Assembly: GCA_028752905.1 (NCBI GenBank)
Contig: JAQNBH010000012.1
Location: 25,801,816-25,865,815, forward strand
From: Cladorhizidae sp. MBARI D1340-BT2
Taxonomy: Eukaryota; Porifera; Demospongiae; Poecilosclerida; Cladorhizidae
Direction: 5' to 3'
Length of the DNA stretch: 64,000 bases
The number at the start of each line of letters is the position of its first letter. Position 1 is the stretch's first letter. Below the pieces are notes generated by a model. It was not told the origin of the DNA. It did not search any database and was given only the letters and a program-made list of their open reading frames with translations. The position numbers were made by a program, and so were the translations under genes. Of this stretch, positions 31,872 to 43,220 are shown one piece after another.

Positions 31872-34800
31872 CAGGGGTAGGCAAAATTAGACTATCGACT
31901 CCTTCATGGAATCCTTGACCCCCCATCGACCCCCACATTAAAAATAAACCTCTAACAATACAACATGAAGTCATAAACACATTAAAAATCAATTAACTCC
32001 CGCCTTCTTTGTGCCTTCTTAATAAAAAATGACATAATGTTTCAAATTCATGCCAAATATCAAATATGGGTGTATATCTCCACCTCCTTGGCTTTGTTGA
32101 TTTTGTCATGGTTATCTTAATAAAAAAATAAAAAGTTTTGGTCACACCTCGCGCATGGTCGCATATGACATACTATACTAAATTTGGTATTATCATACCA
32201 AATTCAGTATTAATAAGCAAAGGTGGGCACAGTTAAAGTTAATGACTATGTTAATTAACAATTAACTGCGATTGTGGCCAATTGGCATCATGCTCGTGCA
32301 AGCTTTGAACGGCAGTTGACGCCAATTGGCGACGATAATAATATTAGTGCAGACAATAGGCAGTATTGCTCTTCTAGAAAATAGGACGCTGCTTATAATA
32401 ATCTATTGTTGGCATGCATAAGCCCTATAGCTCATCTAAGCAGCTAGCTACACGTTGAAAATTAATTGCACACACAATTAATTATAGTTGGCCTTTTCCT
32501 ACCTTTATTGCTGGAGCTTAGCATCATCCACTGTCCAGGAGCTTCCTACCTTTATTGCTGGAGCTTAGCATCATCCACTGTCCAGGAGCTTCCTACCTTT
32601 ATTGCTGGAGCTTAGCATCATCCACTGTCCAGGAGCTTCCTACCTTTATTGCTGGAGCTTAGCATCATCCACTGTCCAGGAGCTTCCTACCTTTATTGCT
32701 GGAGCTTAGCATCATCTACTGTCCAGGAGCTTCCTACCTTTATTGCTGGAGCTTAGCATCATCCACTGTCCAGGAGCTGCCTACCTTTATTGCTGGAGCT
32801 TAGCATCATCCACTGTCCGGGAGCTTCCTACCTTTATTGCTGGAGCTTAGCATCATCCACTGTCCAGGAGCTTTCCTACCTTTATTGCTGGAGCTTAGCA
32901 TCATCCACTGTCCAGGAGCTTCCTACCTTTATGGCTGGAGCTTAGCATCATCCACTGTCCTGGAGCTTTCCTACCTTTATTGCTGGAGCTTAGCATCATC
33001 CACTGTCCAGGAGCTTCCTATCTTTATTGCTGGAGCTTAGCATCATCCACTGTCCAGGAGCTTCCTACCTTTATTGCTGGAGCTTAGCATCATCCACTGT
33101 CCAGGAGCTTCCTACCTTTATTGCTGGAGCTTAGCATCATCCACTGTCCAGGAGCTTCCTACCTTTATTGCTGGAGCTTAGCATCATCCACTGTCCAGGA
33201 GCTTCCTACCTTTATTGCTGGAGCTTAGCATCATCCACTGTCCAGGAGCTTCCTACCTTTATTGCTGGAGCTTAGCATCATCTACTGTCCAGGAGCTTCC
33301 TACCTTTATTGCTGGAGCTTAGCATCATCCACTGTCCAGGAGCTGCCTACCTTTATTGCTGGAGCTTAGCATCATCTACTGTCCGGGAGCTTCCTACCTT
33401 TATTGCTGGAGCTTAGCATCATCCACTGTCCAAGAGCTTTCCTACCTTTATTGCTGGAGCTTAGCATCATCCACTGTCCAGGAGCTTCCTACCTTTATGG
33501 CTGGAGCTTAGCATCATCCACTGTCCTGGAGCTTTCCTACCTTTATTGCTGGAGCTTAGCATCATCCACTGTCCAGGAGCTTCCTATCTTTATTGCTGGA
33601 GCTTAGCATCATCCACTGTCCAGGAGCTTCCTACCTTTATTGCTGGAGCTTAGCATCATCCACTGTCCAGGAGCTTCCTACCTTTATTGCTGGAGCTTAG
33701 CATCATCCACTGTCCAGGAGCTTCCTACCTTTATTGCTGGAGCTTAGCATCATCTACTGTCCAGGAGCTTCCTACCTTTATTACTGGAGCTTAGCATCAT
33801 CCACTGTCCAGGAGCTGCCTACCTTTATTGCTGGAGCTTAGCATCATCCACTGTCCGGGAGCTTCCTACCTTTATTGCTGGAGCTTAGCATCATCCACTG
33901 TCCAAGAGCTTTCCTACCTTTATTGCTGGAGCTTAGCATCATCCACTGTCCAGGAGCTTCCTATCTTTATTGCTGGAGCTTAGCATCATCCACTGTCCAG
34001 GAGCTTCCTACCTTTATTGCTGGAGCTTAGCATCATCCACTGTCCAGGAGCTTCCTACCTTTATTGCTGGAGCTTAGCATCATCCACTGTCCAGGAGCTT
34101 CCTACCTTTATTGCTGGAGCTTAGCATCATCTACTGTCCAGGAGCTTCCTACCTTTATTGCTGGAGCTTAGCATCATCCACTGTCCAGGAGCTGCCTACC
34201 TTTATTGCTGGAGCTTAGCATCATCTACTGTCCGGGAGCTTCCTACCTTTATTGCTGGAGCTTAGCATCATCCACTGTCCAAGAGCTTTCCTACCTTTAT
34301 TGCTGGAGCTTAGCATCATCCACTGTCCAGGAGCTTCCTACCTTTATGGCTGGAGCTTAGCATCATCCACTGTCCTGGAGCTTTCCTACCTTTATTGCTG
34401 GAGCTTAGCATCATCCACTGTCCAGGAGCTTCCTATCTTTATTGCTGGAGCTTAGCATCATCCACTGTCCAGGAGCTTCCTACCTTTATTGCTGGAGCTT
34501 AGCATCATCCACTGTCCAGGAGCTTCCTACCTTTATTGCTGGAGCTTAGCATCATCCACTGTCCAGGAGCTTCCTACCTTTATTGCTGGAGCTTAGCATC
34601 ATCTACTGTCCAGGAGCTTCCTACCTTTATTACTGGAGCTTAGCATCATCCACTGTCCAGGAGCTGCCTACCTTTATTGCTGGAGCTTAGCATCATCCAC
34701 TGTCCGGGAGCTTCCTACCTTTATTGCTGGAGCTTAGCATCATCCACTGTCCAAGAGCTTTCCTACCTTTATTGCTGGAGCTTAGCATCATCCACTGTCC

Positions 34801-35347
34801 AGGAGCTTCCTATCTTTATTGCTGGAGCTTAGCATCATCCACTGTCCAGGAGCTTCCTACCTTTATTGCTGGAGCTTAGCATCATCCACTGTCCAGGAGC
34901 TTCCTTAAAGCTCAGGTAAAGCTTCTACACGCCATCTCCGCATGTTTCTAATAGAAGGAGTGTCACAAAAGTCGATTGTTAGCTAAACATTGCCTAACAT
35001 TATAGATAGCCTTGATATAGAAAAGTACTAACTCCAAACAGTCACTAAGGTGTGAATGTTTAAATCTCGTAGCCAACACACAGCTTTGCTTTAGGGAAGA
35101 TGGTGTTGAAGTTTTTCAAACTCTAGTCCAAGCTTTGGGGTTTTTCCTGATTTAAGCGATCACTTGAAAATAACTCTGCCCTGCGCGTTATAATATGTTT
35201 CGGTGCTCAGCTTTAGCCTTTTCTACAATGACCCCCTTTTCTACTCATCGACCCCCATTCAACACCTAGGCTTTTATCGACCCCTTTGATAGTCCTATTG
35301 ACCCCCAGGGGTTGATATTGACCACTTTGGCTACCCCTAGTCTAACA
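31864..35347. mobile_element. Non-autonomous hAT-like element with internal minisatellite
   Basis: An 8-bp target duplication gtctaaca lies at 31864-31871 and 35340-35347. The ends are CAGGGGTAGGCAAA (31872) and TTTGGCTACCCCTA (to 35339), inverted repeats typical of hAT elements with one terminal mismatch. A second, looser inverted similarity (cgaccccc-type strings near 31910-31940 and 35230-35320) supports a single element. No transposase is encoded. About 2.4 kb of the 3.47 kb is the 47-bp minisatellite, so the element without it would be about 1.1 kb. Confidence 0.85.
32499..34904. repeat. 47-bp minisatellite with higher-order structure (about 51 units)
   Basis: Units are ctacctttattgctggagct followed by tagcatcatccactgtccag and gagcttc. 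A 48-bp variant (gagctttc), tatcttt, atggctgg, attactgg, tctactg and tgtccggg variants recur in ordered blocks. The same variant string occurs at 32837, 33403 and 34252, i.e. offsets of 566 and 849 bp (12 and 18 units). The array therefore grew by duplicating multi-unit blocks. Short open frames in it are meaningless. Confidence 0.95.
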
Positions 35348-35942
35348 CAACAGATTGAGTTAATTACATTTTTGTATCATATCCATTCCGATCGATCGGC
35401 TCCGTTGTCCATTGCATTGCCTTAGCAATATCAGTGCAATGGATCAAAACGATCCTACGCACGCAATGGATTTCCTTGTATCGTATTGTGAAACATTCTC
35501 ATCTCATTCTTATCAAGGTCAGAGGAATATTATAACTTGTTCTAAACATGAGCCTTTCCACTAGATTATCTTAAAATAACTGAAGAAGGCCTATAGAGAG
35601 GCATGGGTAGCATTGGGAGAGAGATAGGCCAGTGTAACTAGTCTTTGCAAAGTTGCAATGGGATTTCTACAAAGACTTCTTTGAGCTTCAGAGGAAGTCC
35701 TTCGACTATGCAAAAACGACATGGCAGGTTCAATGAATCTCTATCAGGTATCTTCAGTGATTGACTGCTTTACAGCATGAAGCAACACCTGATGCCGATA
35801 TAGTCTGCATAGCTATGGCACTGGTGGGATCTGTGCGGGGAGAGGGAACGGGCACAGGAGTCCCATGATGTCTGAACTCCTTATCAGAACAGTCATTGGG
35901 GAAATCTTCAGTACAACAATGGGCACAATGGTTGAAAGAGTT
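34905..35942. other. End of the hAT-like element and unique DNA
   Basis: No gene is recognised. An 'atccattccgatcgatcggc' palindromic patch occurs near 35379-35400. Confidence 0.4.
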
Positions 35943-36664
35943 TTAAGGGGGGACGATGCAAAATTTAATTTTTTTTAAACCCGTGGTTACAACTTTAGAG
36001 ATCCGTAGATTCTGCAAACTTCATGGTAGTGACTTGATATATAGCTCAAAAGATAGGTCTCTCTGTGTGTTCTCTTTTGATACTAAAAATGCTTCATTAG
36101 GTATAACATAGGCAAGTTACTAGACCCTAAAGCGGAGGGACCTAAAAAATCTGAATTGCCGCAACCTCCACAGAAACCACTCGGAGTCAAAAAAATTGAA
36201 ATGGTACGAGTGGCTAGAGGAAGCTCTAGAGCACACAATAACTCATTTGAATAGGCGTTAAAAATTTATTACTAGTCAGACACGTGGGTGCAAAATTGAT
36301 GGCATTGAAAAATCAACGCCCTCAAATTTGCACCACGTGTCTGACCAGGTAATAAATGTTTAACGCCTATGCTCTAGAGCTTCCTCTAGCCACTCGTACC
36401 ATTTCAATTTTTTTGCACTTTGCAACTCGGAGTGGTTTCTGTGGAGGTTGCGATGATTCAGATTTTTTAGGTCCCTCCGCTTTAGGGTCTAGTAACTTGC
36501 ATATAGTTATACCTAATGAAGCATTTTTAGTATCAAAAGAGAGCACACAGAGAGACCTATCTTTTGAGCTATATATCAAGTCCATACCATGAAGTTTGCA
36601 GAATTTACGGAGCTCTAAAGTTGTAACCACGGGTAAAAAAAAAATTAGAATCGTCCCCCCTTAA
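35943..36664. mobile_element. Foldback MITE with TTAA target duplication, copy 2
   Basis: TTAA at 35943-35946 and 36661-36664 flanks inverted ends ggggggacgat ... atcgtcccccc. Two long inverted arms (about 340 bp each) meet at a centre near 36300, where tagtcagacacgtgggtgc pairs with gcaccacgtgtctgacc. TTAA targets are the hallmark of piggyBac-type transposition, and a piggyBac remnant lies at 4-7 kb. Whether that family moved it is inference. Confidence 0.85.
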
Positions 36665-37450
36665 AAGGTATGAATGACATGAATTAGACTTTTTTTTTGC
36701 AAAAACCTTCACAAATATAATCAAATATTTCAATGACCTGGCCAGGGACCACCCAGTCCACTAGAAGCGATAATTAATCCCCAACAGGATGTACCAATTT
36801 TGTGATGAAGATCAAGTGAGTTCAGTTTTTGCAGCATTGCTGACGACCCAAATCTGGATGATATTTAAGGTTGTGTCATTAGCCATTACTAGTACCTAGA
36901 TCGTCTAATATGACTCAGAAACCTCCAAATACTTCCGGAGTGGCTCCCCTCTCTGACTCTCCTCCCATGCTCCATGCAACCAGGAGCTTATGGCTCCCCT
37001 GGTCTCTAAGTAAATACAGAACTTGATTAACCTGAGCTTAAGGAGTATATTGATTTAGAGCAACATATACATATGTGTGCTAAAAAATTTGGGGGGAAAT
37101 TAAATGGAAAAAGTGAACAGAAGGGCTAAGAAGCAAGGGTTGCTGGGGTATAGTTAGTTATGCCAGAAAATTGGTGCCGAGTCTGATGGGTAATGTTTTA
37201 TGGAAGACATGGACCACACCATCGAAACCATGCATATAGATAATGGGCCTATGAACCAGGCAGTAGACACAACCTGCTGCTGAGCTAGCCTACCTAAAGT
37301 CCATCATATGCACAGAACTGTTGTCGGTGTGGTGAAGGAGCTCCAAGATTATAATCACTGGTGGTTTACTTTAGAGGATGTTGTGTGGTTTGCTAGTGAG
37401 TAGACCTATCAATTGTCTGGTTGGACTGGTCTTGGCAGTCTATGTCGGCA
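36665..37450. other. No recognised gene
   Basis: Unique-looking DNA without motifs or clear exons. Confidence 0.4.
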
Positions 37451-37454
37451 TATG

Positions 37455-38575
37455 TGGTAGCATGGTCTGAATTGGTTTGAACCACATTTCAAAATGTTGC
37501 ATGCTTAAAACAAGATCAATAGCAATCCATCAACTCAATCTCACTTTGGCCGCTTAAAACAAGATCAATAGCAATCCATCAACTCAATCTCACTTTGGCA
37601 GCTTCTTGGCCTAAAGGGTGGTGTGGATGTTACTGGATCCAAAAATACTTGGAAGCGTTTCCGGCCGAGTTAGTAAGAACAAACCTTAAATGCCATAAAA
37701 TCAGTGAAAGTTGTCTTCAAGGTTCCACAGAAATTGTCATGAATGGACCTATTGTATTCAAGTTACTTGAGGGAAAGAACAGCAATATGTAGAAGATGCT
37801 AAATGTCCAGTAACTTGCCATGACTAATCTGTTTCTCAGTTATGATGGTGGGTAAAGATTATCATGGATGTAAGGATCATTGACTCAATGTAGTTAGCTC
37901 AAATGCTGTATTGTAAGCAGAGTCAGGGACTGCTCAGTTGATCTACTCACTATCATGTTCTTCTAAGAAACAGTGAGTAGAATAGCTTCTGCCAGTTTTC
38001 TTTGTGGAGTTGACAATAACAACAAATAAACAACAACAACAAGATGTGGTATTTGCTGGCTTGTATAGATACAACAAAACGCTGGTCTCATGGAATTTGT
38101 GGTAGCATGATCTGAATTGGTTTGAACCACATTTAAAAATGCCGCACACTTAAAACAGATTTTAAAAAAATCCACAGCTAACTCCTTTTGGTACCTAAAT
38201 GGTGGTTTGGATGTTACTGGATCCATAAATACTTGCAGCAGCAATTCTGGCTGAGTTAGTAAACCAACAAACCTAAACCAACAAACCTAAAATGCTGTAA
38301 AAACAAGAAGATTTGTCTTTAAGGTTCTAAGTTCCTCTATCTCTGTTCTTTCCATCAGGTATCAATTAACTTCCACACAATAGGTCAAATTTTATCCATA
38401 GTGGGTAAGGATGGTCATGAATGCAAGGATCGTCAACTCAATGTAGCTAGCACACATGCTTTATTGTAAGCAGAACTAGGAACTGCTCAGTTGATCTATT
38501 CACCACTTTAGAAAAAGTGAAGTAGAATAGATGTTTGGTTTATGGAGTTGAAGATGTGGTATTTGCAGACTTGGA
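37455..38575. repeat. Tandem duplication of about 0.6 kb
   Basis: Landmarks repeat in order at 37455-38080 and 38095-38575: 'ctgaattggtttgaaccac', 'atgttactggatcca', 'caactcaatgta', 'gctcagttgatct' and 'agatgtggtatttgc'. The first copy also has an internal duplication of about 50 bp (cttaaaacaagatcaatagc, 37505 and 37553). No coding function was recognised. Confidence 0.75.
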
Positions 38576-39049
38576 ACTATAGAGTATAGCAAGAAGAAGA
38601 AAGTTAAAGGAAATTAAGAAAGACAGTCCTATGCTGAAGTCACACTTCACAGAACTTGAACTTGGACACTGATGATACCGGGCTAGTGTGGCTCTCAGCA
38701 GGGGCAGTGCTAATGCCATCATAACAGGGGCCATCAGCCCCCAACAGAAGGTCCAGAGGACTGAATGGAGCTGCTCTGGCAGTATTTGCAGCTTTCTGAG
38801 CCATATTTGGAGCAGCATATGTGTTGCATTGTCAGCAATGCTAATGTCTTGATTTTCATCACAAAATCAAAATCAGCCCATCCTGTGACGGAATAATTAT
38901 AATTTTTTCACAATGATAAGCCCTGACGGAAGGTCCAGGCCTCCCCCATGGGGGTCCTGAAGGCTTTTTGTTGTGGAATGGAAGAAGAGTGGAGGTATCC
39001 CACAAGTTTGAACAAAACTTCCATAGCACCAGTGGACTTCAAGTAGCTT

Positions 39050-39662
39050 CCCAGCAGTCACGTGTTTAGTACCAGGTAGTCATGTGAGTGATGGCAGGTA
39101 GGAAAGCAAAGGTATACTTTCTCTTTAGGACACTTGGCTGGTCCCGGCTTCTTGACATCATGGTTATGTGTCTGTTGGTAAGGGACTATTCTCTTATATT
39201 GTTTGAGTACTAGATGGACCAAGTGAGGTATTTGTCAACCATAGTGCCAACTTTTGTTAGTGTGGCTGGGTCTTTGTTCTTCACTGCCAAAGCAATTTGT
39301 GGTGGAAGCATCCTCTAAACATGCACAGCAAATCTTTTACCAGCTTCTTCTGGGCTGTTTCAACCAGCTACACAATTGTTGTTTAATTGTCCCTAGCAGT
39401 ACACTGTGTAGCACTTTTGTTTGGCTTGATAGTAGCCTCCCACCATCAACTATCAAGCCAAACAAAAGTGCGACATTGTGTACTGCTAGGGACAAATATT
39501 TAAGTAACTATTGTGTAGTTGGTTGAAGCAGCCCAGAAGAAGCTGGTAAAAGATTTGCTGTGGAGCATGTTTTGAGGATGCTTCCACCAGAAATAACCAA
39601 CGAGTGTGTACTATGCAATCATGTTAATACCAATATAAGGGTGAGGTGAGAGGTCTCATACA
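39050..39662 (-). mobile_element. Fragment of gypsy family 3 (LTR end plus gag end)
   Basis: On the minus strand, an LTR tail (tgtatgagacctctcacctc, 39661 downward) is followed by gag-like sequence and the KCPKEKVYLC / FPTCHHSH segment seen just before the protease of the element at 48.3-52.0 kb. A long inverted repeat (39299-39589) lies inside. It sits directly upstream of duplicated copy A. Confidence 0.65.
39299..39589. repeat. Large inverted repeat (foldback, arms about 138 bp)
   Basis: The left arm (from gtggaagcatcctctaaaca to tggcttgatagt) is repeated in reverse complement to ggatgcttcca, with a 15-nt loop agcctcccaccatca near 39430-39444. The related fragment at 57500-57600 has only the left arm, so the second arm arose by an inverted duplication of this stretch. 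Confidence 0.88.
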
Positions 39663-39904
39663 TTAACATAAGGTGAGTGTTAATTGATGGTTGTACAGGC
39701 CAAGTGTTGTCTGTTAGGCTTGGGTAAATGCATGTGATTCCTGACTTGATTGAATGCTAGAGTGTATAAGCACAGTCATCAGACTGATGCAGGCCTGGAG
39801 CTGCCCAACTGCTGAATCTCAATTCTCAAGAGCATGGTATGAAACTAGACCCATCACTGGCTGACAGATCATGAATCACATGCATTTCAAGTGACACATG
39901 TTGC

Positions 39905-40114
39905 TTGTGAGTATAAATGTGTTGCCAGTGAGTATAAATGTGTTGCCAGTGAGTATAAATGTGTTGCCAGTGAGTATAAATGTGTTGCCAGTGAGTATAA
40001 ATGTGTTGCCAGTGAGTATAAATGTGTTGCCAGTGAGTATAAATGTGTTGCCAGTGAGTATAAATGTGTTTCCAGTGAGTATAAATCTGTTGCCAGTGAG
40101 TATAAATGTGTTGC
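39905..40114. repeat. 21-bp minisatellite in copy A (10 units)
   Basis: Unit gtgagtataaatgtgttgcca. It is open in several frames on both strands (plus SEYKCVA, minus TGNTFIL) simply because 21 is a multiple of three and the unit lacks stops. Confidence 0.95.
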
Positions 40115-40728
40115 ATTGTCTCCGTGTCTTCATATGCCCCTGATGGCTAAAGCATTCTGTTAAATCATTGGCAAATTTTTTTAAGATAGATAAGTCATCG
40201 GTACGAGTCAACTTTCATATCGCAGCTGCCAGAATGGAAAGGTTGCTAGTTACTAGCTGATGCTGAAATAGAAAATACAGAGCATACAAATGATGTGTCA
40301 TGAGAAATTGAGCGTACAGGATTGTTTTATATTTTATTTAGCATAAATGTTTGAGGCAAGCATTTTTTCATACACTGGAGTAAATGAGTCATAAGATCAA
40401 TGAAGTACCAGCTATATTGCTTATTAATAATTAATTTACCTAATACATAATTATTGTTTTGAATGTGTTAGTGCTTTTGGTTCTGGTGATCAGCCTGGTA
40501 GTGTCAGTGAGGGTGAGAAAACCTTTAATTAGTGCTACTTTTCAGGTCACACACCAGCTTTTACATGTCCTGGCAGTCCCATTCACAAATCCATGGCTGG
40601 CTATAGGAAAAGGACTGGATTTTTTGGTGATTTATAAGTTTTGCTTTCACAAGTTTCAAAAGACTGGGATAATATTTCAGCCATGTTTAATATTAATGGG
40701 TGTGGCTATCTGTGTTTTGGGACAGGGG

Positions 40729-40904
40729 CAGGGTTTCTGGCGCAACTGGAGGAATCTGGATTTTAAGTGGGGGGAGGGGGGGGCATGATGGTTAAAGATG
40801 TGAAAAAGTTTCTAATGAATTTTAATAATACAATTTCCAATGGGGGGCACAAACGTTCCAAGGGCGAGCAGCCGCCCTTGCCCCCCCCCCTAAATGAAAC
40901 CCTG
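40729..40904. mobile_element. Small hAT-like insertion specific to copy A
   Basis: The ends CAGGGTTTC ... GAAACCCTG are inverted, and the sequence is absent from copies B and C, which read straight from 'ttttggga(c/g)agga' into 'gggaagggaggga'. The target duplication is unclear because the flanks are G/A-rich. About 130 bp present in B and C just before it is missing in A. Confidence 0.6.
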
Positions 40905-40979
40905 TGAGGGAAGGGAGGGAGGATGGGGCACTAAGTGCAGGAGAACGTGTGAGGGAGGGAGCTAAATAAAGAATGTTTT

Positions 40980-41760
40980 TGTGTTGGAACTAATGGGAGT
41001 AATGTGTATGTGAGTTATGGTGGTGGGGGTTAGTGTGTGCATGATTTAGTTGGTGGGTAGAGGGGGTATGAGTTGTGTGGTGTGTGTATGAGTTTGGTAG
41101 TGGGAGAGGTGTGTGCAAGAGATGGTATTGTGGGCATGGTGTGTGTGTATGAGGTGGTGTTTGTGGGCTTGGTGTGTGTGGGTTGGGGTTGTGGGATAAG
41201 TGAAGTGGGGTAGTGGTGTGTTTGTGTGGGTTGAGGTGGTGTGTGTGTCATTTGGTTGTGATGGTGGGGGTGGTGTGTTTATGGGATAGGGTGGTGAAGT
41301 GATGTATGTTTGAGTTGGGGTGGTGGGAGTGGTGTGGGTATGATTGGTATAGTTGGGTGTGTATATATGAGTTGCTGGTTTAGGATGGTGTATGAGTTTG
41401 GGTTGGGTTGTGCATGTGGTCTATATTTTGGTTGACTTACGATGGGTGGGGATGGACTAATTGTAGAAGAATGTGTGAATGTGGAGAGAATGTTGAACTA
41501 ATGTGGGTAGTGTGTGAATGAGTTGATGTGGTGGTGTGGTTAGTGTGCCTATGATTGAGTCGGTGGGTAGAGGGGGTATGGGTTGGGTGGTGGGTGTGTA
41601 TGAGTCAGAGTGGTTATGGTGAAGTGTGTATGAGTTGGGTTGCTGGGATTGGTGTGTATATTAGTTGTGGTGGTTATGGAGGTGTGTCTATGAGGGTGTG
41701 GTGGAGGCCAGCTGGTGTGAAGTATCCTTCCTGTGGGAGTATGAAGCTATCTAATGTGTA
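40980..41760. repeat. GT-rich degenerate repeat, copy A
   Basis: Strongly strand-biased GT/TG-rich sequence (gtgtgtatgagtt, ggttgggtggtggg) shared in order with 53393-54170 and partly with 60232-60695. Minus-strand frames rich in His/Pro/Thr are low-complexity and shared only because the DNA is duplicated. Confidence 0.85.
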
Positions 41761-42125
41761 GTTGTACTTGGTGGTGGTACTAGTATAGTGTGTGCATGTG
41801 GTAAGTCAGTGTTGTAGGTGCTGATGTTGGAGATGTGCTTTTCCCCTTCATGTCAGAAGTAAGAGATGTTAAGAGATGGATGAAGCCATTTATGATAGCA
41901 AGACCAATTGGAGCACCCACTCACTGGGGACCCATCCGGTCCTCAGGGAGAGACTACTTCTAGCAGGAGTGTAGCTCTTGGCCATACCAGGGAGCTTATT
42001 GTTTTTCTTTCTCTCTGTAATAATAGCAGACATTAACTTGATACAGGGATCAATAAATTCTCATTACAAAGCCTTTGACACATAGGTATCCTCATCAGTA
42101 AGAATGAGGTGCTGCTTGCCTGATG

Positions 42126-42160
<35 letters not shown>

Positions 42161-42670
42161 TAAGCATGTCATGCTCTTCTGCGATTGGTCCATGTGTAAT
42201 GGTGAATGGTGTGATTGACAGAGATATAATGTGGTGATGTGGATTACTGGGGGTTTGATAGGACTAGCAGAAAAGACCCCCAAAAATGACATAAGCTGAG
42301 AAAAAATCTCCTTTTTCCAGATACAGAGTTAATTAGTCATGCCTCTTAGTTATGTTGCTATGTGTTGACTGGTGTTGATTGGTCTGTCTGCTAAACATTT
42401 TGTTCTTGTTTTCTGTGCTGCTGTTCTTGTTTGGGTCTGTCTATTGCTGAGAGTGAAGGACATGTGTGGCATTATAGTGTCAGCCTAGGAGGATGGGAAT
42501 GTCCAGTGTAGGCATGTTTGTGTGTCTAGTTATCAAGGGCTGGATCTCGGGGTTGGGCTAGCTAAGTGTGAGTTGTTTGGTATTTTGATTATGGATGTGT
42601 GCATGTGTGATGTTGGGAATGAGGCTGTGTGAGTGTAATGCCAGGGCTAGGACTACACATAAGTTTTGCT

Positions 42671-42976
42671 TGCAGAGGTGCACAACTTCCACTTCAAAAC
42701 AAATGCTGAAAATCGCAACTGCCAACTTGAACATTCTCTTTCTTGCTGATCCTACCATTTATGGAAGCTCTTATGTATTTTGAGGAAAGCTGCACAGGCA
42801 CCTATGCCTTCCAGCAAACACTACCTGCTCGTCTTACTTGGTGTGGCTCAGGAATCCTGTTCTTTCTTTGTGTGACTCATGAGAGTAGCTCCTTCTTTGT
42901 CTGGCTTGTGAGAGTTACTCCATCTTCATGTGGCTAATGGAAGTATAGCTTTCTGCTCCTGTCTAATAAATAATGC
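42671..42976 (+). pseudogene. Possible 3' exon of a duplicated gene, copy A (disrupted)
   Basis: It begins after a possible acceptor (cttgcag) with VHNFHF, followed by NCQLEHSLSC. In copy A an extra A shifts frame at once; copy B stays open for about 100 codons. An AATAAA occurs near the end in both copies (about 42965 here), so this may be a last exon. No domain is recognised, and it could be non-coding. Confidence 0.3.
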
Positions 42977-43220
42977 AAAGCATTCATTTACATGGTAGAA
43001 AATTCAATGTGTGTGCAATATTTGTTTAGTAATGAGCTTAGTTGTTGCTAAGCACTGGTTTTCTTGCTGGTTTGGTTAGAAGTGGTGATAGACAACCAGA
43101 GTTTATGGTTCACTTGTGGGTATACACTTGCTTGGTATGTTTAGTAGTAGTGTAAATAAAACCTTCCATTGATGCACTCACACAAATAATCCACTCATTG
43201 ACTAGCTGTTGTTGCTGCAG

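Noticed and set aside
36356..36630. Overlapping 78- and 87-codon frames near 36.4-36.6 kb
   Set aside because: They lie inside one arm of the foldback MITE and match no family; the other arm does not preserve them.
41030..41251. His/Thr/Pro-rich minus-strand frames in the GT-rich regions (also at 53.4 and 60.3 kb)
   Set aside because: Low-complexity reading of GT-rich repeats; frames are not kept between the duplicated copies.
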